From: Ruminococcus bovis
GTDB taxonomy: Bacteria > Bacillota > Clostridia > Oscillospirales > Acutalibacteraceae
Direction: 5' to 3'
Assembly (NCBI RefSeq): GCF_005601135.1
Contig: NZ_CP039381.1
Span: 369,941 to 433,940 of the forward strand
Length of the DNA stretch: 64,000 nucleotides
Below are positions 35,317 through 43,799 of this stretch, in pieces (within the stretch, counting starts at the first letter, position 1; the number at the start of each line of letters is the position of its first letter). Made by a program: the position numbers and the translations under genes. The notes beneath the pieces were generated by a model, which worked only from the letters and a program-made list of their open reading frames with translations, was not told the DNA's origin and did not search any database.

Positions 35317-35338
35317 TTGTTTATTATGGAGCAAGATT

Positions 35339-36205
35339 ATGAAAGAAATTAATTATCAGTTCCTAAAAAATACTATTAAACCACGCCCATACAATGCCCA
35401 TAAGGGTAGTATGGGTTCTTTGTTATCTATTTGTGGCAGTTATGGTATGGCAGGTGCAGAGATTTTATCTGCTAAATCTGCTTTAAGGACAGGTGTTGGA
35501 CTACTTAGACTATTAATATTGAAATCAGTTTATCCTATTGTTGCACAAGTTGTACCGGAAGCAGTTTTCTTACCGGTTGATAACGGTGATAAACTTTCTT
35601 TCAGTATGAAGAATATTGACACTATAAATGAAAATATAGGAAAGTCAAAGGCTCTACTTATTGGTTGTGGACTTTCTCACAATGAAGATACAGAAAACCT
35701 TGTACAGTATATTGTGAAAAACTGTAAAATTCCTATGGTGCTTGATGCTGATGGTCTAAACTGTATTTCAAATCATATAAATTTACTAAAGGAAAAAAGT
35801 TGTGATATTATCATTACACCACATCCCGGAGAAATGAGTAGGCTGACAGGACTTTCGGTAAAAGAAATCTCAGCTAATCCACAAAAGGTAGCAGAGGACT
35901 TTAGCAGAGAATACGGTGTTGTAACTGTTCTAAAAGGTGCTGACACAGTTATTTCTAACGGTGAAGAAACATATATTAGTTATGCAGGAAATCCGGGAAT
36001 GGCTACCGGTGGCAGTGGTGATGTTTTGGCAGGAATTATCTCTTCCCTACTTGCACAAGGATATTCACCTACTGACAGTGCATGTTGTGGTGTTTTTATC
36101 CATGGCAGTGCCGGTGATGAAGCAAAAAAGGTTCTTGGTGAAGCATCTATGTTGCCAAGTGATATTGTTGACAACATCTACAAAGTGTTTAAAAATATAG
36201 AATAG
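35339..36205 (+). CDS. nnrD: ADP-dependent (S)-NAD(P)H-hydrate dehydratase
   Basis: Repairs NAD(P)HX back to NAD(P)H. The 288-residue protein is of the ribokinase-like carbohydrate kinase fold: N-terminal HKGSMGSLLSICGSYGMAGA (about 21-40), central DADGLN and TPHPGEMSRL (about 160-170), and the C-terminal nucleotide motif GNPGMATGGSGDVLAGII (about 215-232). The N-terminal epimerase domain found in fused NnrE-NnrD proteins is absent, so it is the stand-alone dehydratase. Confidence 0.93.
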   Translation: MKEINYQFLKNTIKPRPYNAHKGSMGSLLSICGSYGMAGAEILSAKSALRTGVGLLRLLILKSVYPIVAQVVPEAVFLPVDNGDKLSFSMKNIDTINENIGKSKALLIGCGLSHNEDTENLVQYIVKNCKIPMVLDADGLNCISNHINLLKEKSCDIIITPHPGEMSRLTGLSVKEISANPQKVAEDFSREYGVVTVLKGADTVISNGEETYISYAGNPGMATGGSGDVLAGIISSLLAQGYSPTDSACCGVFIHGSAGDEAKKVLGEASMLPSDIVDNIYKVFKNIE

Positions 36206-36271
36206 TAAAGCAAAGAACAAATAAAAATTAAGAAGTAAAAAACAAACATTTCAATTTCGGATGGTGATAAT

Positions 36272-36763
36272 TTGAAGAAAGGTTTGTTTTTTCTTTTTGC
36301 AATTATTTTTCTATTCTCAGGTTGCAAGAAAGAAATAACAGTAAATAATTATTTTTCTGCTAAGGTATTTATCAGTAACAGTGACTTTAGTGGAAAAGGT
36401 GACTTCTGTAGGAACAGTGACGGTGATATTTCTCTGAAAATTACTTCTCCTGAAAATCTAAAGGGCTATACATATAAAGTAAAAAATAATTCTGTGAAAA
36501 TGACTTTTCAAGGTTTAAACTGTACATATGATATAAGCAAATTTAACAACAAAGCACCTATAAAAATAATGAAAAATGTTCTTGATGAGTTTGATAATTC
36601 AAAGTCATTGTTACAAGATAAAGGTGAATTTTATCAAATGAAAATTGATGATTATGTTCTAAAGGTCAACAACAATGGTTTTGTTGACAGTATAAGCAAC
36701 AGTGATATTCACATAACCTTTGTTAGTGGAAAAGCAATTCCTCAAAAGGTTAGTAATAGTTAA
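36272..36763 (+). CDS. Putative lipoprotein
   Basis: A 163-residue protein starting at TTG 36272 (GGATGGTGA ribosome site). Signal peptide KKGLFFLFAIIFLFSGC ends in the lipobox LFSGC, with the acylated Cys at about 18. The mature domain is a beta-rich region of about 145 residues with no recognised family. In related Clostridia a small lipoprotein commonly sits between nnrD and mazF/alr genes, so context is consistent. Function unknown. Confidence 0.75.
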   Translation: MKKGLFFLFAIIFLFSGCKKEITVNNYFSAKVFISNSDFSGKGDFCRNSDGDISLKITSPENLKGYTYKVKNNSVKMTFQGLNCTYDISKFNNKAPIKIMKNVLDEFDNSKSLLQDKGEFYQMKIDDYVLKVNNNGFVDSISNSDIHITFVSGKAIPQKVSNS

Positions 36764-36863
36764 CATTAACCCCAAGTGAATTTTTCCGTAATATATAATG
36801 TCAAAGAATAAAAAGAAATTGTTTTGGCAACAATATTAATAGAAAAATTCTGGGAGTGAAATT

Positions 36864-37223
36864 ATGACAGTTAAGCGTGGAGATATATATTATGCTGACC
36901 TAAGTCCTGTTGTTGGCAGTGAACAAGGAGGAGTCAGACCGGTACTTATTGTACAAAATGATGTTGGCAACAAATATTCACCGACAGTTATTGCAGCAGC
37001 AATTACAAGTCAACACCAAAAGGCTAAACTTCCAACACATATTGAGATAAACGGTAGCAAAAGTGGACTGGCAAAGGACTCTGTAGTTTTGCTGGAACAA
37101 ATTCGCACAATAGACAAAAAGCGACTTAGAGAAAAGATGGGGGAAGTTGAATTTAACTCTATGAATCAAGTTGATGAAGCACTATCAATCTCATTCGGTA
37201 TAAACAACAGACTTACTACATAA
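36864..37223 (+). CDS. mazF: MazF/EndoA-type mRNA interferase toxin
   Basis: A 119-residue sequence-specific endoribonuclease of the PemK/MazF family. It contains [20 protein letters not shown], then the catalytic Arg25 in [11 protein letters not shown] and Thr48 in AAAITSQ, and the C-terminal [12 protein letters not shown]. The B. subtilis-type catalytic residues are conserved, so the toxin looks active. No antitoxin (MazE/EndoAI-type ribbon-helix-helix) gene is next to it: upstream are a lipoprotein and nnrD, downstream an NrdD-like gene. Confidence 0.93.
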   Translation: MTVKRGDIYYADLSPVVGSEQGGVRPVLIVQNDVGNKYSPTVIAAAITSQHQKAKLPTHIEINGSKSGLAKDSVVLLEQIRTIDKKRLREKMGEVEFNSMNQVDEALSISFGINNRLTT

Positions 37224-37322
37224 CTACCTTGTAGTAAGAGTTTTAGAGATAATACACAAATTTATTGCCTATACAGAAATTATATTGTAAACAAAATATT
37301 GCACAAAAATTGTAAAAAACAC

Positions 37323-37351
37323 TTGAAAACCACAATATATAGTGGTAATAT
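37323..37351 (+). promoter_or_regulatory. Promoter with NrdR box ahead of the NrdD-like gene
   Basis: TTGAAA (37323-37328), 17-base spacer, TAATAT (37346-37351). The spacer holds CACAATATATAGTG (37331-37344), an exact match to the core of the NrdR box consensus ACACWATATATWGTGT. NrdR represses ribonucleotide reductase genes, so this site supports a link of the downstream gene with deoxynucleotide synthesis. Only one box is clear; NrdR sites usually come in pairs. Confidence 0.8.
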
Positions 37352-37399
37352 AGATGTACACTCAAAAAAGAAGAATAACAAATAATGGAGGTAAGAGTT

Positions 37400-37690
37400 A
37401 TGACACTAACAATTAATGGCGATATGAGTAAAAAAGAAGCTAATCTATATGTACAGCAGTTAAAGGAAAAAAATCCTGATAAATATTTCAAGACAGTTGA
37501 TATTACTGTTGACGGTGAATATGTTGATGTTAACTACACATATGACGAAGTTCCTTTTGAAAGAATCAGAAGAATCACAGGTTACCTAGTAGGTACTGTT
37601 GACAGATTTAATGATGCTAAAAGAGCTGAAGTTAACGATAGAGTTAAGCATAGCCTAACAAAGTGTTGCTCAGCTGAAGAAATTGCTTAA
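37400..37690 (+). CDS. Small NrdD-like protein (anaerobic ribonucleotide reductase C-terminal-like)
   Basis: A 96-residue protein. ATG 37400 is preferred, because GGAGGT lies 7 bases upstream and the earlier ATG overlaps that site. The C-terminal part (VPFERIRRITGYLVGTVDRF, then NDAKRAEVNDRVKHS) resembles the RITGY...N-D-K...-R segment at the C-terminus of class III reductase NrdD. The Cys cluster and glycyl-radical motif are missing, so it cannot be a reductase itself. The NrdR box in its promoter points to a role tied to that system. The N-terminal 45 residues are family-specific. Confidence 0.78.
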   Translation: MTLTINGDMSKKEANLYVQQLKEKNPDKYFKTVDITVDGEYVDVNYTYDEVPFERIRRITGYLVGTVDRFNDAKRAEVNDRVKHSLTKCCSAEEIA

Positions 37691-37793
37691 GTTTTAATAG
37701 ATTTTTATAGATACATCTTTAAGAACTTGAAATAACTTAAACAAAATTAAATATACAGAGAATATTGTTTATAATCTTCTCCTTTTATCTAAT

Positions 37794-37824
37794 TAGTGGC
37801 TACCCATAAGGATAGCCACTTTTC
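37794..37824 (+). terminator. Intrinsic terminator of the NrdD-like gene
   Basis: AGTGGCTACC/GGATAGCCACT, a stem of about ten pairs, followed by TTTTCTTTTG. Confidence 0.8.
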
Positions 37825-37829
37825 TTTTG

Positions 37830-38428
37830 TTTTCGTGTAAATGTTAGTTAGATAAATTAGTTTTTTTTAATTTTGATTGTGCGTTAAGATAAATCAGTAG
37901 TATAAATTTGGGTTTGTAGTGATGTTTAAATACTAAAAAGTGTATACTATGTCCTTTCTCTCTTGTATACCAAGTTATTGCACAATTAATAATATAACAA
38001 TATTATGTAGCATAAACAGTACCGATTTTTATATCATATTATGGCTCACAGATGTAGGGGCGAACATTGTTCGCCCGTTTAATAGTAAAATATATTATGT
38101 AACTTTGTCCTATGTAGAAACTAGAAATTATCACTTGCTATATAGGGCAATGTACCTCTATAAAGGCTGATTTGCTCGGTCCACCAATGGTGGACCCTAC
38201 ACCTGTGAGTCATAGTTTCATATTATTTTAAGGTATATATTCTCACTATAAATTTATGTTTATAGCCGATTGAATTTAAAAGAAATATGCCTTAACACCA
38301 CAACTAAAATTAAAAAGACAAACCCTAATTTATCATTCTCACCTTTACCCACAGACAAAATTGAAAAACCCTAATTTGTAAAACCAATTTATCTTATACA
38401 AAATCAAAATTGAAAAAATAAAAAGAGT
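37830..38428. repeat. Dispersed mosaic repeat, copy R5
   Basis: Starts with GATAAATTAG/TTGATTGTGCGTTAAG (37850-37890) and AAATTTGGGTTTGTAG. It ends with GACAAACCCTAATTTATC (about 38320) and a second nested end near 38365. Internal palindromes are GGGGCGAACATTGTTCGCCC (about 38058-38077) and GGTCCACCAATGGTGGACC (about 38178-38196). Between 37940 and 38170 a shared filler (CCTATGTAGAAACTAGAAAT) matches R2 and R7 inverted. No gene supported. Confidence 0.72.
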
Positions 38429-38480
38429 ACAGAAAGAACTGAAAAATTTTAATCAATTCAAACTGTACTCTTGATTATTT
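38424..38480 (-). terminator. Possible terminator of the cobalamin operon
   Basis: AAGAGTACAG and CTGTACTCTT can form a 10-bp stem around a loop of about 28 bases. On the minus strand TTTTTATTTTTTC follows, 40 bp past the S-component stop. The long loop makes this moderate. Confidence 0.5.
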
Positions 38481-38513
38481 GTATTTATATTTAATTAAAA
38501 TATTATTTTAAAA

Positions 38514-39191
38514 TTACAGACCGTATTTTATTTTTATACGCTCTAGTTTTTTGCCGATTGGTTTTATTAGTACAAAGAGGAACACCACATTTGAAACGGC
38601 ATAGGTGATTGTAACAGGGATTGCAGTTACAATATTTGCTATAAATCTTGAAAAGTTTAATGTACCGTCATACCAAAATGTTGTCCACACATCCATAAGG
38701 AATGAGAACAGCACACCGGCTAATGCACCGAAAATTAGTAGGATAATAATATTCTTTTGAAGAATTTTAGCAAGTAAACCTGCTAATAATCCAATCAGTC
38801 CCCAAGCAAACATTTGGAATGGTGTCCATGGTCCTTGACCGAAAATAAAGTTAGAGATAAGTGCAGTAAATGCACCACAAATAAAGCCATATTCATAACC
38901 CATATAAATACCGGTTATTACCACCATTGCAGTTACCGGCTTAAAATGTGGGATAAATGAAAAGAGAAATCTACCGGCTACCGAAAGTGCAATCATTACT
39001 GCTAAGATAACTAACTTTGTGGTGTTGGTGTCCTTTCTTTCAAATGTCAAAAACAGTGGTACTAGGGAGAATAATGCCACACAAAGTGACACCCAAGCAT
39101 ATGACCTATCCTTAAAAACCACCACACCTAATATAACGGCAAGTGGTACTAATATTATGAGAAATGAAAGTTTGATTATTTTCTTAGCCAT
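38514..39191 (-). CDS. ECF transporter S component (probable corrinoid-binding)
   Basis: A 225-residue integral membrane protein with about six or seven helices. It shows ECF S-component character in the middle: a conserved helix start LVILAVMIALSVAGRFLFSF (about 60-79), then IPHFKPVTAMVVITGIYMGY (about 80-99) and FGQGPWTPFQMFAWGLIGLL (about 118-137). It is the last gene of the riboswitch operon and overlaps the fused ATPase gene by 8 bases. The Trp/Pro-rich loop FGQGPWTPFQ is typical of the vitamin/metal S-component fold. The cobalamin ligand is inferred from the riboswitch and neighbours. Confidence 0.85.
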   Translation of the reverse strand: MAKKIIKLSFLIILVPLAVILGVVVFKDRSYAWVSLCVALFSLVPLFLTFERKDTNTTKLVILAVMIALSVAGRFLFSFIPHFKPVTAMVVITGIYMGYEYGFICGAFTALISNFIFGQGPWTPFQMFAWGLIGLLAGLLAKILQKNIIILLIFGALAGVLFSFLMDVWTTFWYDGTLNFSRFIANIVTAIPVTITYAVSNVVFLFVLIKPIGKKLERIKIKYGL

Positions 39192-40839
39192 TTTGTTCCT
39201 CCTTTATAAGAGAAACTACATCATCAACAGTAACTGCATTTGCAAATTTATCACGAGAAATTCTGCTTGATGCTGTGGTATAGAAATTATTTTTTGAGAA
39301 AAATTCTTGGGGTACAAGTGAGGACAGTACTTCCCCATCAAAGAAAAGACCACATCTGTCTGCTACAATTGAGGCAAATTCTACATCATGGGTTACTGTA
39401 ATAATTGTCACACCATCAGACCTAATCTCTTGCAAAATCTTGCTTAATGAAAGTTTACTGTAAGCATCCACACCCTTAGTAGGCTCATCAAGTAATAGAA
39501 TTTTCGGTTCAGAAATTAAGACTTTTCCTAAAGCACATTTCTGTATTTCACCACCACTAAGGTCATAAGGGTGGTTCTCTAACAAGTCCTTTATTCCTAA
39601 CTTTTCAGCTACTGAATTTATCTTTTCTTCATAAGCTGACTTTTCAATTCCTTTAATTTTGCAAAGTTCAGTATAGTCATCAATTACCCTAGATTTTAGG
39701 AAAACCGATTCAGGATTTTGTGGCAACATTGCAACACCCAGTCGGTTAAAATCGGCAGTAGTTTTTTTAGTCATTTTGTTGTTATCAATAATAACTTTAC
39801 CTCTATATGGCTTTAGAAGTCCTGCAAGAATTTTCAGGGTTGTGGTTTTACCTGAACCGTTACCACCTAAAATACAGAAGTGTTCACCTTTTTTGATACT
39901 TAAATTTGTACCGGAAAGAATGTCATTTCCACCTTTTTCATATCTAAAGAACACATCCTTTAGGGTGATAATATCCTCTGTATTTGGAATAGTATTTCGC
40001 AAAGGTAATTTTCTTTCAGAGAAATTTAAGTTAATAAAATTTCTACCTTCCTTTACTGTTAAAGGACATTCACCTTTGCCACCGGACTTTTGCCAAATTC
40101 GTACTGCTGATGGGAAACCTTGTGACATAGGATGGTTACTTAGCTTTTCACACACATTCCTAGGTGTGTCGTAACAAATCACCTTGCCATCTTCCATAAC
40201 TGCAACTTTATCGGCAATAGGGAAAACTTCTTGAAGTCTATGTTCAATGATAATAACTGTAAGTCCAAGTTCATCATTGATTTTCTTTAAGGTTGTAATA
40301 AAGTCATTTGCAGTTATTGGGTCAAGCTGAGAGGTAGGTTCATCAAGAATAATAACATCAGGTGACATTGCCATAACTGAGGCAAGGTTCATTAACTGCT
40401 TTTGACCACCTGAAAGTTCGGTAGTCTTTTTCCTAAAGAGACTTGTAATGCCAAAGTAGTTTGCCATTTCCCCTACTCTCAGTCTTATATAGTCAGAGTC
40501 ATAACCTAGGCTTTCAAGTCCAAAGGCAAGTTCATGCCACACCTTATCTGTAACAATTTGTTGGTCAGGCTTTTGGAATACAAAGCCTATTTTTTGTGCA
40601 GAAATTTTGTCATCTAACTTTTCTACATCTTCACCTTTATAAAAAACTGCACCTTGCTTTTCACCATGTGGTGCAATCTCTTTCTTTAACATTCTAAGAA
40701 GTGTAGTTTTGCCACTACCTGACTGACCACACACCACAACAAAGTCACCACTGTTAATAGATAGGTTCACATTTTGTAGTGCAAAGTTTTCCTTATTCGG
40801 ATAAGAAAATGTTAAATCTTTGATACTGAGTATTTCCAC
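39184..40839 (-). CDS. Fused ECF transporter ATPase (EcfA-EcfA')
   Basis: A 551-residue fusion of two ABC ATPases that powers the ECF importer. First domain: Walker A CGQSGSGKTTLL near 34-45, signature LSGGQKQLMNLASVM and Walker B VIILDEPTSQLDP. Second domain, from about 290: Walker A GGNGSGKTTTLK, signature LSGGEIQKCALGK and ILLLDEPTKGVD. The start is taken as GTG 40839 behind GGAGGTGATT; the track start lies in the ribosome site. It overlaps the EcfT gene by 28 bases, indicating tight coupling. A fusion in place of separate EcfA1/A2 suggests a dedicated, not shared, transporter. Confidence 0.93.
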   Translation of the reverse strand: MEILSIKDLTFSYPNKENFALQNVNLSINSGDFVVVCGQSGSGKTTLLRMLKKEIAPHGEKQGAVFYKGEDVEKLDDKISAQKIGFVFQKPDQQIVTDKVWHELAFGLESLGYDSDYIRLRVGEMANYFGITSLFRKKTTELSGGQKQLMNLASVMAMSPDVIILDEPTSQLDPITANDFITTLKKINDELGLTVIIIEHRLQEVFPIADKVAVMEDGKVICYDTPRNVCEKLSNHPMSQGFPSAVRIWQKSGGKGECPLTVKEGRNFINLNFSERKLPLRNTIPNTEDIITLKDVFFRYEKGGNDILSGTNLSIKKGEHFCILGGNGSGKTTTLKILAGLLKPYRGKVIIDNNKMTKKTTADFNRLGVAMLPQNPESVFLKSRVIDDYTELCKIKGIEKSAYEEKINSVAEKLGIKDLLENHPYDLSGGEIQKCALGKVLISEPKILLLDEPTKGVDAYSKLSLSKILQEIRSDGVTIITVTHDVEFASIVADRCGLFFDGEVLSSLVPQEFFSKNNFYTTASSRISRDKFANAVTVDDVVSLIKEEQNG

Positions 40840-41708
40840 ACAATCACCTCCCAAACTTCTGATACAAATGGTATAAATGATAATAAAGCAAAACTAATAT
40901 ATACAATAATCTGACTAATGCCAAAATTAAAATTTGATATTTCCGGATAAAAGCTAAAGTCAGTTACTCCCATAGCCATACCCACAATTACTATGCCAAA
41001 GAAAATTACAATAGCAAGTAGATACATTAAGTCCCTTGACCTAAACTTGTACATAGAAAAGTGAGTTCTTCCCTTTAGTCCATAGCCTCTGGCTTTCATT
41101 GAGGAGGCAGTTTCTACAGAATTTTCAAGTGACCAAGTTATTAGTGCAGAAAACACCTTTAATTCACTTGTTATCTTGTTTACAAAGCCTTTTCTGTCAT
41201 ACAGACCTATTGAACTTTGTACATTTCTGATTTCATGTAACTTTTCTTTAAACAAAGGTATGAACCTTAGTGCCATTGACAGTACTAGGGAAAGTTTAGG
41301 AATAGCTTTACCGAAAAGATAAAGAAACTTATCGGTAGTCATAATTAAGCTATAGCACTTGCACCAGTAGATAACAGCCATCAACATTAGGGCAATATCC
41401 ATACCGTAAATAATTGCCTCCATAGTTACAGGGTTGCCGTTCATAAAGAACAGTGGTGTTACACCGTTGTGTGAAAATAATGGATTGATAATTGTTATCA
41501 ATAGGAACATAGGAATGTAAAAGGTTAAGTCCTTTAGGAACACCTTTATATCTTGAATCATTAAGAAAAACAAAAGTCCACCAACTAACCCTACACCTAA
41601 AATTATAGGGTTGGTGCTAAACATAGAAATCACAATTTCACTTAGAAAATACACCATCAAAACTGCAGGGTGAATTGTGGCAAAACTTTTTAACTTGTTA
41701 CTTTCCAT
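40812..41708 (-). CDS. ECF transporter T component (EcfT)
   Basis: A 298-residue scaffold membrane protein linking the S component and ATPases. It starts at MESNKLKSFATIHPAVLMVY (41708) behind GGAGG and overlaps the DUF4430 gene by 11 bases. Typical features are an early PF02361 pattern FFLMIQDIKVFLKDL, the RFIPLFKEKLHEIRNVQ segment, and the coupling-helix motif ASSMKARGYGLKGR (about 205-218) with the conserved Ala-Arg-Gly that contacts the ATPases. Confidence 0.92.
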   Translation of the reverse strand: MESNKLKSFATIHPAVLMVYFLSEIVISMFSTNPIILGVGLVGGLLFFLMIQDIKVFLKDLTFYIPMFLLITIINPLFSHNGVTPLFFMNGNPVTMEAIIYGMDIALMLMAVIYWCKCYSLIMTTDKFLYLFGKAIPKLSLVLSMALRFIPLFKEKLHEIRNVQSSIGLYDRKGFVNKITSELKVFSALITWSLENSVETASSMKARGYGLKGRTHFSMYKFRSRDLMYLLAIVIFFGIVIVGMAMGVTDFSFYPEISNFNFGISQIIVYISFALLSFIPFVSEVWEVIVWKYSVSKI

Positions 41709-42249
41709 TGTTTTCCTCCACAAAATCACAACCAACATCTCTGCCTAAATCACAGGTATAGGACCAGACAATATCATCACCGTCTTTGAGATTGTAATTA
41801 GAACAACCATACTTCGGAAACTTATTGTTCACCTTATACATCCAGCCTGATAATTCTCCACAAGAATATTCATAAAGGTAGTTAATACCCTCAATATAAG
41901 CACTACCGTATTTATTTAGGTCAGCACCTTGGTATTCCATTTGGATTTTCTTGTAGCGAGTTACTCTGTCAAGAATATCAAAAACAGTATCCTTAGGGTT
42001 AAGTACAAACTTAGTTTTCTTTAGAATATATCCATCCTTTGGAATATACTTCTCTAAGTTTGGGTCTAGCTTATCCTTATTGTCAAAGACAGTTTTACAT
42101 TCAATTGTCATTGTTACTGTTTTGCTATCCGGTTTAATATCGTCAACATGGGTTAGATAATATTCATCTACAGACTGAAAGTCTGTACCCATTATTAATA
42201 TTATTACTACTATTATACCGGCAAAAATTGCAAGAATATCTTTCTTCAC
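41698..42249 (-). CDS. Membrane-anchored DUF4430 (transcobalamin C-terminal-like) protein
   Basis: A 183-residue protein. An N-terminal membrane anchor (about 5-21) is followed by an extracellular domain. From about 80 it is DUF4430-like: KDTVFDILDRVTR, then LSGWMYKVNNKFPKYGCSNY and LKDGDDIVWSYTCDLGRDVG. In animal transcobalamin and intrinsic factor the related beta domain closes over cobalamin. It sits between the toroid genes and EcfT, overlapping the former by one base. A role handing cobalamin to the ECF importer is inferred. Confidence 0.85.
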   Translation of the reverse strand: MKKDILAIFAGIIVVIILIMGTDFQSVDEYYLTHVDDIKPDSKTVTMTIECKTVFDNKDKLDPNLEKYIPKDGYILKKTKFVLNPKDTVFDILDRVTRYKKIQMEYQGADLNKYGSAYIEGINYLYEYSCGELSGWMYKVNNKFPKYGCSNYNLKDGDDIVWSYTCDLGRDVGCDFVEENNGK

Positions 42250-43799
42250 TATTCTTCCTCAAAATCTATTTCTTTTTTCTTCTTAATTCTTTTTCTGAGT
42301 CGTAAAACTACAAATAGTATCAGTAGTACTGCCACAACTGTAAGTACTGCAAAAACTATAATATTTCTTGTTTTTTCACTAACTACTGCTAAGGCTCTTT
42401 CTGTATCATCAAAGCCTGAAACTTTTGTTTTGTCATAATGGCTTAAACTGTTGTAGTCAGCAATTACCTTTTCAATTTTATCTTTATCGCTGATTTTCAC
42501 ATTATCAATAGGATAAAGTGAATTGATAGTTGTGTTAATTGAATTAATTTTTTCCTGTATTTTTTCTATTTCTGCTTTATCATTTTTCAAAGTAGAAACA
42601 TACTTTTCATTTTTACTGTACTGAGCCTTTTCCAATAAAGCTAAAACATCACCATAATTTTCAGTTGTTAAATCTTTAGGTAAATTATTAATCTTTTCAA
42701 TATCTTTATCAGTCAAAGGGCTTTTCTTAGAAATTGTATCGGTAAAGTCATAAAGTGACTTTTCACCATTTACATAACGGATATATGATGAAAGTGCAAG
42801 TAATGTTTGTTCACTAGCCATAGAATTTGATTTACCGGCTACTGCTGTAGGGTTGTCCTTATCATTTACATAAGAATGAGTAAAACCACCATCGGAAGTT
42901 TTGTACTTCATTATAGCAGACAGTAAAGTGTTGTTACCTTTGATAAATCTCTTATCGGTTTGAGCATTAATATTTAGTGCAGAAAGTGCAATTACAACTT
43001 GGCTTGAACTTTCTACATTTTCAGTACCCCAACTTGTATAGCCACCACTACTTTTTTGACTTTTTGAAAGGTAGTTAAGTGCCTTGTTAATAGAGTCTTT
43101 TACATTTTTATAATCTTGATTTTTAGCAAGGGATTGCAAAGCCATTGCAGTTAAGTCAACATCAGAATCACCACTTGTTAATGCCCAACCACCATCACTG
43201 TTTTGTGCTGAGATTATACTGTTAATAATGCTTTCCTTACTGTTAAGTGCATTACTCGGTACAGAATAGTTGTTACTGTCAAGTGCAATTAATGCCCAAA
43301 TGTAACCGTTAATGCCTTGCCTACCTAGTCCATCTCTGTTATATGTACCGTCAGCAATTAGGTTGATACTGTTGCCATCTTTATCTTTGCCAAAGTCTGT
43401 AGGGTTGCCACCACAAGCTAAAACAGAAAGTGTAATTCTGTGCCATTCTGTTGACTTATATTTACTTAACTTCTGAGGAGTTTTGTATGACTTTTCCACA
43501 TAGTCCTTTAAAGATGTTAAATATGCATTATAGTCATCATCATAACCCAATCTATTCATAGCAATAGGATACCAGTCACCATTAGTAGTACCGGCATAAG
43601 TTAGGTATTCACCGGTAAAAAGATTACTGTCTTTACTTACCTTTTGGTCAGATTTTTTCCAATTTACAATATTATCACAAATAGTTTTTAATTCTTTTGT
43701 AGAATATATTTTGCTTTCTGCACCATAGGCAACTGTTACGGTAGAAAGTATCATCACCATTACAATTACACAAGGTATAATCTTCTTAATCATTTTCAT
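42249..43799 (-). CDS. Exported alpha/alpha-toroid (prenyltransferase/squalene-cyclase repeat) protein, membrane anchored
   Basis: A 516-residue protein with a signal peptide (about 1-27, ending VAYGAES). The helical repeat region at about 60-345 contains prenyltransferase/squalene-cyclase-type motifs: GRQGINGYIWALIALDSNNY, NSDGGWALTSGDSDVDLTAM, SSGGYTSWGTENVESSSQVV and TSDGGFTHSY. A linker helix region and a C-terminal membrane helix (about 480-503) with a basic tail KKRIKKKKE follow. Animal intrinsic factor uses the same alpha/alpha barrel to hold cobalamin. It is a paralogue of the next gene. No terpene-cyclase DxDD motif context is evident, so an enzyme role is unlikely. Confidence 0.85.
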   Translation of the reverse strand: MKMIKKIIPCVIVMVMILSTVTVAYGAESKIYSTKELKTICDNIVNWKKSDQKVSKDSNLFTGEYLTYAGTTNGDWYPIAMNRLGYDDDYNAYLTSLKDYVEKSYKTPQKLSKYKSTEWHRITLSVLACGGNPTDFGKDKDGNSINLIADGTYNRDGLGRQGINGYIWALIALDSNNYSVPSNALNSKESIINSIISAQNSDGGWALTSGDSDVDLTAMALQSLAKNQDYKNVKDSINKALNYLSKSQKSSGGYTSWGTENVESSSQVVIALSALNINAQTDKRFIKGNNTLLSAIMKYKTSDGGFTHSYVNDKDNPTAVAGKSNSMASEQTLLALSSYIRYVNGEKSLYDFTDTISKKSPLTDKDIEKINNLPKDLTTENYGDVLALLEKAQYSKNEKYVSTLKNDKAEIEKIQEKINSINTTINSLYPIDNVKISDKDKIEKVIADYNSLSHYDKTKVSGFDDTERALAVVSEKTRNIIVFAVLTVVAVLLILFVVLRLRKRIKKKKEIDFEEE

